A stretch of DNA of 64,000 bases from JANQJA01 sp047947185 (GCA_047947185.1 CP170502.1:3534001-3598000); one strand, 5' to 3'. Positions 1 to 9,667 are shown, counted from the stretch's first letter. Program-made: numbers and translations. Notes: generated from the letters alone by a model not told the origin.

Positions 1-558
1 TATGTGTCCCGTTCCTTTTCGTTGCTGATGCTGGCCATTCCCAGCTTCTGGCTGGGTACGCTGGTGATGGTGTTCCCCTCGGTCTGGTGGCGCTGGGCCC
101 CACCCCTGGAATACACCCCTTTCTTTGAAGACCCGCTGAAGAACCTGGGACATATGATTGTCCCCGCCATTTTGCTGGGGTTGTCTCTCTCGGCCGTGAC
201 CATGCGTATGACGCGGACCATGATGCTGGAAGTCATGCGCCAGGATTACATTCGTACCGCTCGTGCCAAAGGCCTGGGCGAACGCCTGGTGGTGATGCGT
301 CACGCGCTCAGGAACGGACTGATTCCGGTGGTGACGCTGATTGGCCTGCAGGCACCGCTGCTGGTGGGTGGCGCGGTGATTCTGGAGCAGATTTTTGTGG
401 TGCCGGGCATGGGCTTGCTGTTACTCGAGGCCGTGTTCCAGCGTGACTATCCCGTGGTGACCGGTGTTTTCCTGGTTGTAGGTGTTGCCATCCTGGTGAT
501 CAATCTCCTGGTTGACCTGACATACGGATTCCTGGATCCCAAGGTGCGCCAGCAATGA
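1..558 (+). CDS. Peptide ABC transporter permease, DppB/OppB type (5' end outside window)
   Basis: Inner-membrane permease subunit of a Dpp/Opp-type peptide importer. The frame is open from the first base, so the start lies upstream and only about the C-terminal 185 residues are present; the family is usually 300-340 residues. Several hydrophobic segments are visible, as is the cytoplasmic EAA-type loop that docks the ATPase (RTARAKGLGE, then a downstream GLIP). The C-terminus LDPKVRQQ is typical of DppB proteins. The stop overlaps the next gene's start by four bases (ATGA), so translation is coupled. The transported substrate is unknown; peptides are the family default. Confidence 0.93.
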   Translation, partial: YVSRSFSLLMLAIPSFWLGTLVMVFPSVWWRWAPPLEYTPFFEDPLKNLGHMIVPAILLGLSLSAVTMRMTRTMMLEVMRQDYIRTARAKGLGERLVVMRHALRNGLIPVVTLIGLQAPLLVGGAVILEQIFVVPGMGLLLLEAVFQRDYPVVTGVFLVVGVAILVINLLVDLTYGFLDPKVRQQ

Positions 559-1445
559 GTGAAATTGCGCTGCCCGTAGTACCGGAGACCCGCTACCCGC
601 CGTTTATTGCGTTTACCCTGCGCATGATGCGGGAAAAACCTCTGGGTGCAGCCGGTGGTTTCATCTTTTTCCTGTTCCTGTTCTGTGGCGTTTTTGCTGA
701 TGTCCTGGCGCCCTATGGTGCCAACGATACGGATATGTTCCGCCGGCTGCAGCCACCGTCGCTGGATTTCTGGATGGGCACGGATCACCTGGGGCGGGAC
801 GTGCTGTCACGCATTCTCTATGGCGCGCAGCTTTCCATGATTGTTGGCTTTCTTGCAGCGGGGCTGGCCACGGTCATCTCCATCGTGCTCGGGATTGTGT
901 CGGGCTACGTGGGTGGCAAGACGGACATGCTGATCCAGCGGTTTGTTGATGCCTGGATGACCTTTCCGGACCTGGTGCTGCTGATTGTGGTCATTTCCAT
1001 CGTGGGGCCGGGTATACCCCAGATTGTGATCATCCTGGGACTGTTATATGGCATCGCCGGGTCCCGGATCATTCGCGGTTCGGTGGTCTCTGTGCGGGAG
1101 AACATGTACACCCACGCGGCCCAGTCCATGGGGGCAAGGACAATCTATATTCTCTGGCGGCACATTTTGCCCAACGTGATGCCGGTGGTGATTGTGCTGT
1201 TTACCACCCGCGTGGGCGCTGTGATTCTTGCTGAAGCTGGCCTGTCGTTTCTTGGGCTGGGCATTCCGCCACCCACACCAACCTGGGGCAGCATGTTGAG
1301 CGGCACCGGGCGTACCTACATGTACCTGGGACCCTGGCTGGCGCTGGCACCGGGGCTCTGTCTCACAATTGTTGTCTATGCCATTAATGTCTATGGCGAT
1401 GCGCTGCGCGACTTGCTGGATCCGCGTATGAGGGGCAGTCGATGA
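555..1445 (+). CDS. Peptide ABC transporter permease, DppC/OppC type
   Basis: Second inner-membrane permease of the importer, 296 residues, a normal family length. It has the DppC N-terminal layout: a cytoplasmic stretch, a first membrane helix near residues 35-55, then the MGTDHLGRDVLSRILYGAQ signature of OppC N-terminal domains. The EAA loop is around residues 190-215 (AAQSMGARTIYILWRHILP), and the protein ends LLDPRMRGSR. It overlaps the upstream permease and the downstream binding protein by four bases each, so all belong to one operon. Confidence 0.95.
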   Translation: MSEIALPVVPETRYPPFIAFTLRMMREKPLGAAGGFIFFLFLFCGVFADVLAPYGANDTDMFRRLQPPSLDFWMGTDHLGRDVLSRILYGAQLSMIVGFLAAGLATVISIVLGIVSGYVGGKTDMLIQRFVDAWMTFPDLVLLIVVISIVGPGIPQIVIILGLLYGIAGSRIIRGSVVSVRENMYTHAAQSMGARTIYILWRHILPNVMPVVIVLFTTRVGAVILAEAGLSFLGLGIPPPTPTWGSMLSGTGRTYMYLGPWLALAPGLCLTIVVYAINVYGDALRDLLDPRMRGSR

Positions 1446-3124
1446 AAACCCTTGCCACACTGATCCTGTGCAGCCTGCTCGCGGTGGTTGCAAGGGGCGA
1501 AGACCGCAAGGAAGTACCCCAGTATGGTGGAACGCTCAACGTGGGTACGGTAAGCGTGACACTGTCTGCACTCTCCTGGGACCCAACCGACTGGACCTGG
1601 AAGAGCAACCATGACACCGGCATGGTGCGGGAACAACTGTTTGTCGGTGACCTGGAAAAAAGTGTCAGGAAAGGTGGGCCATTCCCTTTTATTGCAGATG
1701 CCTACCTGCCCGAAGCATCCATCAAGGGTGAACTGGCAGAAACCTGGGAGTGGCGCGACCCGCTCACGCTGGCGATCAGGCTGCGAAAAGGTGTCATGTT
1801 TACCGAACTGCCCGGTGTCATGGCCGCGCGCGAACTGGTGGCTGATGATGTGGTGTTTACCTTCAACCTGCTGGACCAGAGCCCCAAGCGGATTCCCACC
1901 TACTTTGACCACATCGACAACGTTGAAGCAGAGGACGAGCACACGGTTGTTTTTCACTTCAACGAGTTTAACGCCGAGTGGGCCTACCGGTTTGGTTATG
2001 GCTATTACTCGGGCATAGTGCCACGGGAAACGGCTGACATTGACCGCAAGAACTGGCGCAACCTGGTGGGTTCGGGTCCTTTCAAGATGGAGCGCTATAT
2101 CCTCGGCAACAAGCAGAGCTATATCAAGAACGAGGATTACTGGGGCACTGAGACAATTGACGGCAACGAGTATCCCATACCCTTTGTTGACCGGGTCAAC
2201 TACCGGATCATCAAGGACGAGGCGACCCAACTGACGGCAATTCGTACCGGGCAACTGGACATTCTGGAGGGCATTCGCTGGATTGCGGTTGATCACCTCA
2301 AGGAATCGTCGCCGGAGCTGATCTGGAATCGCTGGCTGGGTACGGGTGGCAACTTCATGGCGTTGCGTGTGGATCGGCCACCACTGGATGACGTCCGGGT
2401 GCGCCGCGCCATGAACCTGGCAATTAACCAGCGTGAGATTGTTGATATTTACTATGGCGGCAACGCGGAGCTGATGGCGTATCCCCAGCACCCGGGCTTT
2501 GGTGATTACTTCCAGCCGCTGGAAGAAATGCCGGCATCGGTGCAGGAACTGTTCTCCTACAACCCGGAGAAAGCGCGTGCGTTGCTGGCTGAAGCCGGCC
2601 TGGCAGATGGCTTCGAGATTGAGGTCAATGTGTGCAGTTGCAGTCCTGACAACATGGACCTGGTGCCGCTACTTGACAGTTACCTGTCCAAGGTCGGTAT
2701 CCGTCTTGTCATCAAGCCCATGGAGTATGCATCTTTCCTGTCTGCCATGACCACGCGCACCCACGCACCGGGTTACCTGATGGGCAGCGGCCATGTGAAC
2801 CCGACAACGTCATTGCGCAAGAGTTTTGTGACGGCCCAGACATGGAATCCGTCCATGTACGCTGACCCGTCATTTGATGAGCGGATTGCAGAACTGCATC
2901 GCACCCGGGACGAATCCGAGCGGGTCAGGATGATTCGTGCGCTGACCATTGAGATACTCGACCAGGCGCCTTACATCTGGCTGCCAACCGGTTATGTCTA
3001 TTCCGCCTGGTGGCCCTGGGTCAAAAACTATGGTGGTGAACTGCGCGTGGGTGCGGTTCGCCCGGGGCCCATCTATGCGCGTATCTGGCTTGATCACGAA
3101 CTGAAGCGGGCAATGGGATTCTGA
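1442..3124 (+). CDS. Periplasmic substrate-binding protein of a peptide ABC transporter (SBP_bac_5)
   Basis: Solute receptor of the importer, 560 residues. A signal peptide is visible (MKTLATLILCSLLAVVARGE), so the protein is periplasmic or membrane-attached; no clear lipobox cysteine is present. The body follows the extracellular solute-binding family 5 plan, with ETWEWRDPLTLAIRLRKGV, DVVFTFNLL and a late DDVRVRRAMNLAINQREIV segment. Its position between the permease and ATPase genes is unusual, since the binding protein often comes first. Stop and next start share one base (TGATG). Family members bind peptides, opines, sugars or nickel, so the substrate is open. Confidence 0.92.
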   Translation: MKTLATLILCSLLAVVARGEDRKEVPQYGGTLNVGTVSVTLSALSWDPTDWTWKSNHDTGMVREQLFVGDLEKSVRKGGPFPFIADAYLPEASIKGELAETWEWRDPLTLAIRLRKGVMFTELPGVMAARELVADDVVFTFNLLDQSPKRIPTYFDHIDNVEAEDEHTVVFHFNEFNAEWAYRFGYGYYSGIVPRETADIDRKNWRNLVGSGPFKMERYILGNKQSYIKNEDYWGTETIDGNEYPIPFVDRVNYRIIKDEATQLTAIRTGQLDILEGIRWIAVDHLKESSPELIWNRWLGTGGNFMALRVDRPPLDDVRVRRAMNLAINQREIVDIYYGGNAELMAYPQHPGFGDYFQPLEEMPASVQELFSYNPEKARALLAEAGLADGFEIEVNVCSCSPDNMDLVPLLDSYLSKVGIRLVIKPMEYASFLSAMTTRTHAPGYLMGSGHVNPTTSLRKSFVTAQTWNPSMYADPSFDERIAELHRTRDESERVRMIRALTIEILDQAPYIWLPTGYVYSAWWPWVKNYGGELRVGAVRPGPIYARIWLDHELKRAMGF

Positions 3125-4107
3125 TGAGCCATTCCGCCCTGCTGAATATCGAGAACCTGACGGTATCTTTCCGAACCGACCGCGGCACCGTGCGCGCGGT
3201 GGACGGTGTCTCCCTTCATGTTGAAGAAGGTGAAACCCTGGCAGTCGTGGGGGAGAGTGGCTCCGGCAAAAGCGTAACGGCCCTGTCCATTCTTGGGCTG
3301 ATTGGCGACAACGGCCAGGTAGATGGGGGCCGCATCATGTTCGACGGCGCGGACCTGACCAAACTCAGCAAGGCGGATCTGCGTTCGGTCCGGGGTGACC
3401 GGATTGCCATGATTTTCCAGGAGCCCATGTCCTCACTGAACCCGGTACTGACCATTGGCAAGCAGGTTGCAGAACCCATGTGGCTGCATCGCAACATGTC
3501 CTGGGATGAAGCTTATGGCCGCGCAGGTGAACTGCTGGCACGGGTGTCCATTCCGGATGCCGCCCAGCGCCTGGACGACTATCCGCACCACTTTTCCGGC
3601 GGTATGCGCCAGCGCGTGATGATTGCCATGGCGCTGGCCTGTGAACCGCAACTGATTATTGCTGACGAGCCAACCACGGCGCTGGACGTGACCGTACAGG
3701 CCCAGATACTCTCGCTCTTGAAGAACCTGACGCAGGAGATGAATACCTCACTTATCCTGATCACCCACGACCTGGGTGTTGTCGCGCGTTATGCCGACCG
3801 GGTTGCGGTGATGTATGGGGGGAGGGTCATTGAAACCGCCAGTGCCCGGGCGCTCTACAAGACACCCAGGCATCCCTATACGGAAGGACTGATTGCCTCG
3901 GTGCCGAGCCTTGACGGCAATCCCGGGGAACCGCTGAAAACCATCGCAGGCCAGCCACCTGACCTGGCCAATCTGCCTGCCGGTTGCTCGTTTGCGCCGC
4001 GTTGTGCTTATGCCCGTGACGCCTGTAGGGTTTCCAAACCACCGCTTGAAGTGATTGAGCCTGGCCATGCCCGGGCCTGTTTTGGTTACGAGTCATCCCA
4101 TGCCTGA
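3124..4107 (+). CDS. Peptide ABC transporter ATPase, DppD/OppD type
   Basis: First ATP-hydrolysing subunit, 327 residues. Walker A is GESGSGKS near residues 42-49, the Q-loop is IFQEPMSSLNPV, the ABC signature is FSGGMRQRV, Walker B is LIIADEPTTALD and the H-loop is THDLG. The C-terminal oligopeptide/dipeptide domain has the cysteine pattern expected of [4Fe-4S]-type OppD proteins (GCSFAPRC, then further cysteines). The ATG overlaps the binding-protein stop, and the 3' end overlaps the next ATPase by eight bases. Confidence 0.95.
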   Translation: MSHSALLNIENLTVSFRTDRGTVRAVDGVSLHVEEGETLAVVGESGSGKSVTALSILGLIGDNGQVDGGRIMFDGADLTKLSKADLRSVRGDRIAMIFQEPMSSLNPVLTIGKQVAEPMWLHRNMSWDEAYGRAGELLARVSIPDAAQRLDDYPHHFSGGMRQRVMIAMALACEPQLIIADEPTTALDVTVQAQILSLLKNLTQEMNTSLILITHDLGVVARYADRVAVMYGGRVIETASARALYKTPRHPYTEGLIASVPSLDGNPGEPLKTIAGQPPDLANLPAGCSFAPRCAYARDACRVSKPPLEVIEPGHARACFGYESSHA

Positions 4108-5086
4108 GACCCAATCCGAGAATCTCGTGTCGGTCAGGGACCTGAAGGTCCATTTCCCCATTACCGGCGGCATCCTGAAGCGCACCACGGGATACGTGCC
4201 CGCGGTGGATGGTGTGTCGTTTGACGTAAAGCGTGGTGAAACCTTCAGCCTGGTGGGCGAAAGTGGCTGTGGCAAGTCCACCACCGCGCTGGCTGTGCTG
4301 CGTATGCAGCCCGCCACTGCCGGGCAGATCATCTTTAACGGCGTGGATGTGACCCACTATACGCCGTCGCAAATGCGCCCCATTCGCCGTGGCATGCAGA
4401 TGGTTTACCAGGATCCGTTCGGCTCACTCAACCCGCGCATGAAAGTGGGCGACATTATCGGTGAACCGCTGGTGGTACATCGACTTGCGCCGGACAAGAA
4501 AACCTTCCGGGCACGGATTCGCGAACTGATGGATCTGGTGGGTTTGCTGCCGGATATGGCGGACCGCTATCCACATGAGTTCTCGGGCGGACAGCGCCAA
4601 CGGATTGGTATTGCGCGCGCCCTGGCACTCGATCCGGAACTGATCATCTGTGACGAACCGGTGTCGGCCCTCGACGTGTCGATCCAGGCGCAGGTGGTTA
4701 ACCTGCTGATGGACCTGCAGAAGCGACTCGGACTCACTTATCTGTTTATTGCCCACGACCTGTCTGTTGTGCGCCATATCAGCCATCGGGTTGGCGTGAT
4801 GTACCTGGGCCAACTGGTGGAGGTGGGTACCCGGGATGAACTTTTTAACAGTCCAAAACATCCCTATACCCGTGCGCTGCTTGATGCCGTGCCGGTGGCC
4901 AACCCGGAGATTGAAGCTGAGCGACCCCATAAGCTGATTGTTGGTGAAGTGCCCAGCGTGCGTAATCCACCGCCGGGCTGTCCGTTCCATCCGCGCTGTC
5001 CTGATGCCATGCCGGTTTGCCGGGAAGCCAAACCCGTGCTTGAGCCCGTTGCCGGTGCGCTGGTGTCCTGCCACCTGTATCGTTAG
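4100..5086 (+). CDS. Peptide ABC transporter ATPase, DppF/OppF type
   Basis: Second ATPase subunit, 328 residues. Motifs are Walker A GESGCGKS, Q-loop VYQDPFGSLNPR, signature FSGGQRQRI, Walker B LIICDEPVSALD and H-loop AHDLS. The C-terminal GCPFHPRCPDA cysteine cluster is the usual OppF tail. I chose the ATG at 4100 rather than an in-frame start at 4055: the 4100 start gives an eight-base overlap with the preceding gene and puts LVSVRDLKVHFP at the expected N-terminal position. It closes the five-gene importer set. Confidence 0.94.
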   Translation: MPETQSENLVSVRDLKVHFPITGGILKRTTGYVPAVDGVSFDVKRGETFSLVGESGCGKSTTALAVLRMQPATAGQIIFNGVDVTHYTPSQMRPIRRGMQMVYQDPFGSLNPRMKVGDIIGEPLVVHRLAPDKKTFRARIRELMDLVGLLPDMADRYPHEFSGGQRQRIGIARALALDPELIICDEPVSALDVSIQAQVVNLLMDLQKRLGLTYLFIAHDLSVVRHISHRVGVMYLGQLVEVGTRDELFNSPKHPYTRALLDAVPVANPEIEAERPHKLIVGEVPSVRNPPPGCPFHPRCPDAMPVCREAKPVLEPVAGALVSCHLYR

Positions 5087-5110
5087 CCACACAAACCTGG
5101 AGACTACAAG

Positions 5111-6142
5111 ATGCTAAAAGCCGTTCCCTTGGGTGCAAATACGGGCCTTCGGGTCTCCCAGCTTTGCCTCGGCACCATGAATTTTGGTGAGCCTGGTCGC
5201 GGACACCAGGGCGACTGGACCCTGGGCCCCGATGAGGCGCGACCCATTTTCAAGGCAGCGATTGATAATGGGCTTTTCTATTTTGACTGCGCCGATGTGT
5301 ACGGCGTTGGGGCCTGTGAGCAGGTGGTTGGCCAGCTATTGAAGGAACTCTTACCCCGGGACGAGTATGTCCTCACCACCAAGGTTTCCATGCCCATGGG
5401 ACGTGGCGCCAACCAGGGTGGCCTGTCGCGCAAGCACATCATGGAAGGCATCGACAATTCGCTGCGTCGAACAGGCCACGACTATATCGACCAGCTCATT
5501 ATTCATCGGCATCCGCATGCTATTCCGGGCCAGGCGCAAACACCCATTGAGGAAACCCTGGAGGCGCTGCACGATGTTGTCAAAGCCGGCAAGGCGCTTT
5601 ACCTCGGCGCATCTTCAATGTTTGCGTGGCAGTTCACGGAACTGCAGATGACGGCAGAGCGAAACGGCTGGACCAGGTTTATCTCCATGCAGAACCACTA
5701 CAACCTGATCTATCGGGAAGAAGAGCGGGAGATGAACCCCTATTGCCTGCAGACCGGCGTTGCCCTGACACCCTGGTCACCGCTGGCCCGTGGCATTCTG
5801 GCGGGCGCCTACCGGGGTGGTTTTGAGGCCGGTACGACTGCGCGCTCAAAAGGGCAGGACAAACAGCGGACGCAAAGCCTTTACCGGGGCGAGATGGATT
5901 TTGCCATTGCGGACCGCGTGATCGAGATTGCGGAAAAATATGGCAAAAAGCCTGCCCAGATTGCAGTGGCCTGGGTACTGTCCAAACCCGGTGTGGTCTG
6001 CCCGGTGGTCGGTGTCTCGAAACTCACCCAGCTTGAGGATCTTGTGGAAGCGGCCAGCATTGAACTTGATCCCCAGGACGTCACCTATCTTGAGGAACTC
6101 TACAAGCCGGTCCACAACCTGTTGACCCTGGGGTCTTCCTGA
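5111..6142 (+). CDS. Aldo/keto reductase
   Basis: NAD(P)H-dependent reductase or dehydrogenase of the AKR superfamily, 343 residues, cytosolic. The TIM-barrel catalytic tetrad is visible: Asp and Tyr in FDCADVYG, Lys in LTTKV, His in LIIHRH. The C-terminal cofactor segment is PVVGVSKLTQLEDLVEA. A GGAG ribosome-binding site lies eight bases before the ATG. It starts 24 bases after the peptide importer in the same direction and is probably co-transcribed. It is one of three aldo/keto reductases in the window, each next to oxygenase genes, which suggests they reduce or oxidise carbonyls made by those oxygenases. Confidence 0.93.
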   Translation: MLKAVPLGANTGLRVSQLCLGTMNFGEPGRGHQGDWTLGPDEARPIFKAAIDNGLFYFDCADVYGVGACEQVVGQLLKELLPRDEYVLTTKVSMPMGRGANQGGLSRKHIMEGIDNSLRRTGHDYIDQLIIHRHPHAIPGQAQTPIEETLEALHDVVKAGKALYLGASSMFAWQFTELQMTAERNGWTRFISMQNHYNLIYREEEREMNPYCLQTGVALTPWSPLARGILAGAYRGGFEAGTTARSKGQDKQRTQSLYRGEMDFAIADRVIEIAEKYGKKPAQIAVAWVLSKPGVVCPVVGVSKLTQLEDLVEAASIELDPQDVTYLEELYKPVHNLLTLGSS

Positions 6143-6203
6143 CAGCTTGTGGCCATCGCTGCGACGCGTTAGCCTCAACGCATGAAAAATCCAGGAGCGT
6201 AAA

Positions 6204-7487
6204 ATGACAGCAAACCAGTGGACAGCCGACGACTACAAGTCTGTGGATGTGGCCCGTGCCAGAGCCTATGCAGAGACTGCGAGCCTGGATGCGCTTGATG
6301 TCTCCAATTTCCACCTGTTCCAGTCGGATGCGCACTGGCCGTTCTTTGAACGGCTGCGCAGGGACGATCCGATCCACTACCATGCTGACTCGCGCTACGG
6401 ACCCTATTGGTCGATCACCCGCCATTCACATATCAAGGAAATCGACAGTGATCACCACCGCTTTTCCTCTGCCCGGAACATTACGATCCAGGATGCGGGT
6501 GTGGTTGATACCGATGTGGACACGTCCAGCTTTATTGCCATGGACCCACCAAAGCATGACGAACAGCGCCGTGTGGTTTCGCCCGTGGTTGCGCCACCCA
6601 ATCTTGCCAGGATGGAATCACTCATCCGTTCGCGGGTAATTGACATCCTTGAGGGACTGCCGCGGGACGAGCCGTTCAACTGGGTGGATCGTGTCTCCAT
6701 AGAACTGACAACCCAGATGCTGGCAACGCTGTTTGACTTCCCGTTTGAACAGCGCCGCAAGCTGACCTTCTGGTCCGATGTGGCAACCGGCGGACCGCGC
6801 TCCGGCCTTGTTGCCAACTGGGAAGAAACCCGGGAAGCCCTGCAGGATTGCCTGGTCAGTTTTCAGGCGCTGTGGGCAGAGCGGGTCAAGCCCGGGCATG
6901 AAGGTTTTGACTTGATTACGATGCTGGCGCAGAACCCGGAAACCCGCAATATGCCGCCGTCACAGTTCCTCTCCAACCTCATGCTGCTCATTATTGGCGG
7001 CAATGACACCACCCGGAATTCGATTTCAGGTGGTGTGCTTGCGCTGAACCAGTTTCCTGACCAGTACGCCAGGTTGCGCGATCAACCCGAATTGATCCCC
7101 AACATGGTGGCAGAGATCATTCGCTGGCAGACGCCGCTCACGCACATGCGGCGTACCGCGGTGGAAGACGTGGATTTCCACGGCAATCTGATCCGCAAGG
7201 GCGACAAGGTGGTCATGTGGTACGTGTCCGGCAACCGCGATGCCGAGGTATTTGAAAATGCAGACAAACTGATTATTGACCGCAAGAACGCACGCCAGCA
7301 TGTGTCATTTGGTTTTGGCCTCCACCGCTGTATGGGCAATCGCCTGGCAGAGATGCAGTTGCGCGTGCTCTGGGAAGAAATCCAGCAGCGGTTCAGCAAG
7401 GTAGAGGTTGTTGGTGAGCCAAAGCGAACGCTGTCCAACTTCATCAAGGGGTACACGCACCTGCCGGTCAGGGTTCATCCCCTGTAG
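6204..7487 (+). CDS. Cytochrome P450, CYP153-like (terminal alkane/fatty-acid hydroxylase family)
   Basis: Soluble heme-thiolate monooxygenase, 427 residues. The I-helix motif is GGNDTTRN at about 265-272, the K-helix ExxR is EIIRW, and the heme loop FGFGLHRCMGN carries the proximal cysteine at residue 376. Long stretches such as FIAMDPPKHDEQRRVVSP, ELTTQMLATLFDFP and VVMWYVSGNRD look like CYP153 enzymes, which hydroxylate the terminal carbon of alkanes, fatty acids and some terpenes. No ferredoxin or ferredoxin reductase gene is nearby, so electrons must come from partners encoded elsewhere. The start has a good AGGAG site. The CYP153 assignment is from recalled motifs; the exact substrate is inference. 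Confidence 0.92.
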   Translation: MTANQWTADDYKSVDVARARAYAETASLDALDVSNFHLFQSDAHWPFFERLRRDDPIHYHADSRYGPYWSITRHSHIKEIDSDHHRFSSARNITIQDAGVVDTDVDTSSFIAMDPPKHDEQRRVVSPVVAPPNLARMESLIRSRVIDILEGLPRDEPFNWVDRVSIELTTQMLATLFDFPFEQRRKLTFWSDVATGGPRSGLVANWEETREALQDCLVSFQALWAERVKPGHEGFDLITMLAQNPETRNMPPSQFLSNLMLLIIGGNDTTRNSISGGVLALNQFPDQYARLRDQPELIPNMVAEIIRWQTPLTHMRRTAVEDVDFHGNLIRKGDKVVMWYVSGNRDAEVFENADKLIIDRKNARQHVSFGFGLHRCMGNRLAEMQLRVLWEEIQQRFSKVEVVGEPKRTLSNFIKGYTHLPVRVHPL

Positions 7488-7617
7488 GCGCGTGGACTGG
7501 ACGCCAGGTTTTCCGGGCTGTATTTGGCTGTCACCCGTTTGCCGTCAGTCGCAATGGACCGACACTACGAGCGCTATCGGGGTGAGCCTGGTTTTGGGGC
7601 GCATGCTGGAGGCATCG

Positions 7618-8565
7618 ATGTTGAATCTCAGGCAGATGGTCACTTCCCTGTTTTTGCTGGCGCTGCTTGTCGTGCCTACCGGCACTAACGCCGAGGAAAT
7701 TGATCGGCAGCGACTGGCAGCGTTGATGACGCCGCTGGCTGTCGAGCAGGTCCGGCAAACCCTGCCCGAGGATATCGAATGGATACCGGACATTGCCTAC
7801 CGGGAAGGGCACGGACTTTGGAAGCTGGATCTTGCCATGCCAAAGGCGCACTCAGAGTCGCCCCGGCCCGCGGTTGTCATTGTGCATGGGGGTGGCTGGA
7901 GTCGTGGGGACAAGCGCGCAAACGTCTGGGCCCGTTATCCCGTGGAATATGCAAAACGGGGGTTTGTGGCTGTCTCCGTCAATTATCGTCTGCTGCCCGA
8001 CCATCCGTTTCCTGCCTGCATTGAGGATGTTAAAACGGCGGTCCGGTGGCTGCGGGCCAATGCAGACAAGTACAACGTTGACAGCAACCGCATCGGGGCC
8101 TACGGCAACTCCGCGGGCGCGCACCTTGCCTTGATGCTAGGACTGTCCGGCCCAGACCCGGTACTTGAAGGTGACGGTCCTTACCTCGATCAATCCAGTA
8201 GAGTACAGGCGGTTGTCGGGTCTGCCTCACCGACGGACCTCTTCAACTGGACCTCTGAATCCGAGAGCACCAATCGACTGCTGGGTGGCGATCCCGAAAC
8301 CATGCCGGCACGTGCCCGCCTGGCGTCCCCGCTTTATCACGTGACTGCTGACGCACCACCCATTTTGCTTATCCATGGCACCAACGACGCGACAGTTCCC
8401 TACGAACAACCACAACGCCTGATGCAGGCCCTGGTGGCGGTGGGTGCACGCGATGTTTCCTTCAAGAGTTATCCGGGTGCTGGCCACGGTGCCTTCATGC
8501 AAAACATCAATGCAACCTTGCCCATGTCGATTGCGTTCTTCGAGCGTACCCTCGCGCTGAAGTGA
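7618..8565 (+). CDS. Exported alpha/beta hydrolase (esterase/lipase, BD-FAE-like)
   Basis: Serine esterase of the alpha/beta hydrolase fold, 315 residues, predicted to be exported. The chosen ATG at 7618 has GGAGG five bases upstream and gives a clean signal peptide (LFLLALLVVPTGTNAEE). The oxyanion motif is VHGGGWSRGD, the nucleophile elbow GNSAG, and the acid/base region is LLIHGTNDATVPYEQ and GAGHGAF. An open frame extends back to 7408 into the P450 gene but has no credible start. In this operon it could release alcohols or acids from esters before uptake. Confidence 0.9.
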   Translation: MLNLRQMVTSLFLLALLVVPTGTNAEEIDRQRLAALMTPLAVEQVRQTLPEDIEWIPDIAYREGHGLWKLDLAMPKAHSESPRPAVVIVHGGGWSRGDKRANVWARYPVEYAKRGFVAVSVNYRLLPDHPFPACIEDVKTAVRWLRANADKYNVDSNRIGAYGNSAGAHLALMLGLSGPDPVLEGDGPYLDQSSRVQAVVGSASPTDLFNWTSESESTNRLLGGDPETMPARARLASPLYHVTADAPPILLIHGTNDATVPYEQPQRLMQALVAVGARDVSFKSYPGAGHGAFMQNINATLPMSIAFFERTLALK

Positions 8566-8648
8566 TTGTGGTCGCCTGGTGAATCTGCTGTTCATTTGCG
8601 ATGGTTACCCAAACCTCGTAGATTGCCTTGATCAGTCGGAGGTTGTTG

Positions 8649-9575
8649 ATGAATCGTGAGGTATTGGAAGGGTCTGTTCGTCTCGTGACGGCAGACGAAG
8701 CACGAGCGTACACCAGTGCGCTAAAGGCGAATCAGCCGGAGGCGATGGAGGCCATCTGTGGTGCCCTTGCCTATGCGGCTTATGCGCATCCGGGTGCAAT
8801 CCCCCAGGCATTTGGCAGCGTGGCTGCTGGCTGGCTCGGGCAACCCTTTGAATCTGAAGCCGTGTCCGGTACCGCATTGCCACTCACGGATGCCTTCTGG
8901 TCCGAGTTCTGGTCGGTGATTGATGGCGCAAGCCAGGGCTACGACGCAGGTACGATTACCCTGCGTTCTGCGGCGCTTGCAACCGTGGTGTCTCCCCTTT
9001 ATCAGGCTGCCGCTGAGGAGGCAGCAGCACTTTATGCCGGTGGGGAAACGGCAGGTGAACGTCCGATCCCACCGCGCATTTCGCTGCCGGCATTGGCCGC
9101 ATTGCCAGCCGGTTCTCTCGGTCGCGAACTGCACGCCATGTGGGTTGATAATGGCTATGACCCCGAGGTGTTGGATCGGGACGCGATTGGCCTCACCAAT
9201 CTGCCACCGCGCCTGCGCTATCTGAATACCCGCATACTGCAGATGCATGACACCTGGCATCTCACCATGGGCTACACAACATCACCGCTGCATGAGGTGG
9301 CGATATCCGCTTTCCAGCTGGCGCAGTTCGGTCACAACTACTCGGCCATGTTCCTGGTTGTGGCGCTGACCATTACCGCGTCGCGGTCACCGGAAGGCTT
9401 CCCGGTGTTGCTGCAACTGATTGCGGAAGCCTGGCAGCATGGCCGCGCATCACCCGCACTGATGAATATTGAATGGGAAACCATCTGGCATCAGCCCATC
9501 GACCGTATTCGCGAGGAGCAGGGCCTTGCTGCGTTCTCAAGCGAACTGCCGGCGGCGCTGTTCGGTGGCGCTTAA
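8649..9575 (+). CDS. Coq4-like protein with HDxxH-x11-E metal site
   Basis: 308 residues with the hallmark of the COQ4 family: HDTWH at residues 200-204, then 11 residues and Glu216 (HDxxHx11E, the proposed zinc/metal site). COQ4 is needed for ubiquinone synthesis in eukaryotes and some bacteria and has recently been tied to oxidative decarboxylation of the quinone head. The rest is weakly recognisable and longer than typical COQ4 (about 230-265), with an N-terminal helical extension. The ATG at 8649 has GGAGG six bases upstream. Its place after a P450 and esterase suggests a catabolic or tailoring role rather than ubiquinone synthesis; that is inference. Confidence 0.72.
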   Translation: MNREVLEGSVRLVTADEARAYTSALKANQPEAMEAICGALAYAAYAHPGAIPQAFGSVAAGWLGQPFESEAVSGTALPLTDAFWSEFWSVIDGASQGYDAGTITLRSAALATVVSPLYQAAAEEAAALYAGGETAGERPIPPRISLPALAALPAGSLGRELHAMWVDNGYDPEVLDRDAIGLTNLPPRLRYLNTRILQMHDTWHLTMGYTTSPLHEVAISAFQLAQFGHNYSAMFLVVALTITASRSPEGFPVLLQLIAEAWQHGRASPALMNIEWETIWHQPIDRIREEQGLAAFSSELPAALFGGA

Positions 9576-9667
9576 GGCCCCCGGACGTTGCAGTGAGTCT
9601 GATTCGGTCTGGTTCCCGTTCGGAGTGGGGCAAACGCCAGGGGTCGAGTCGGTTTGTGGTCCCTGTC

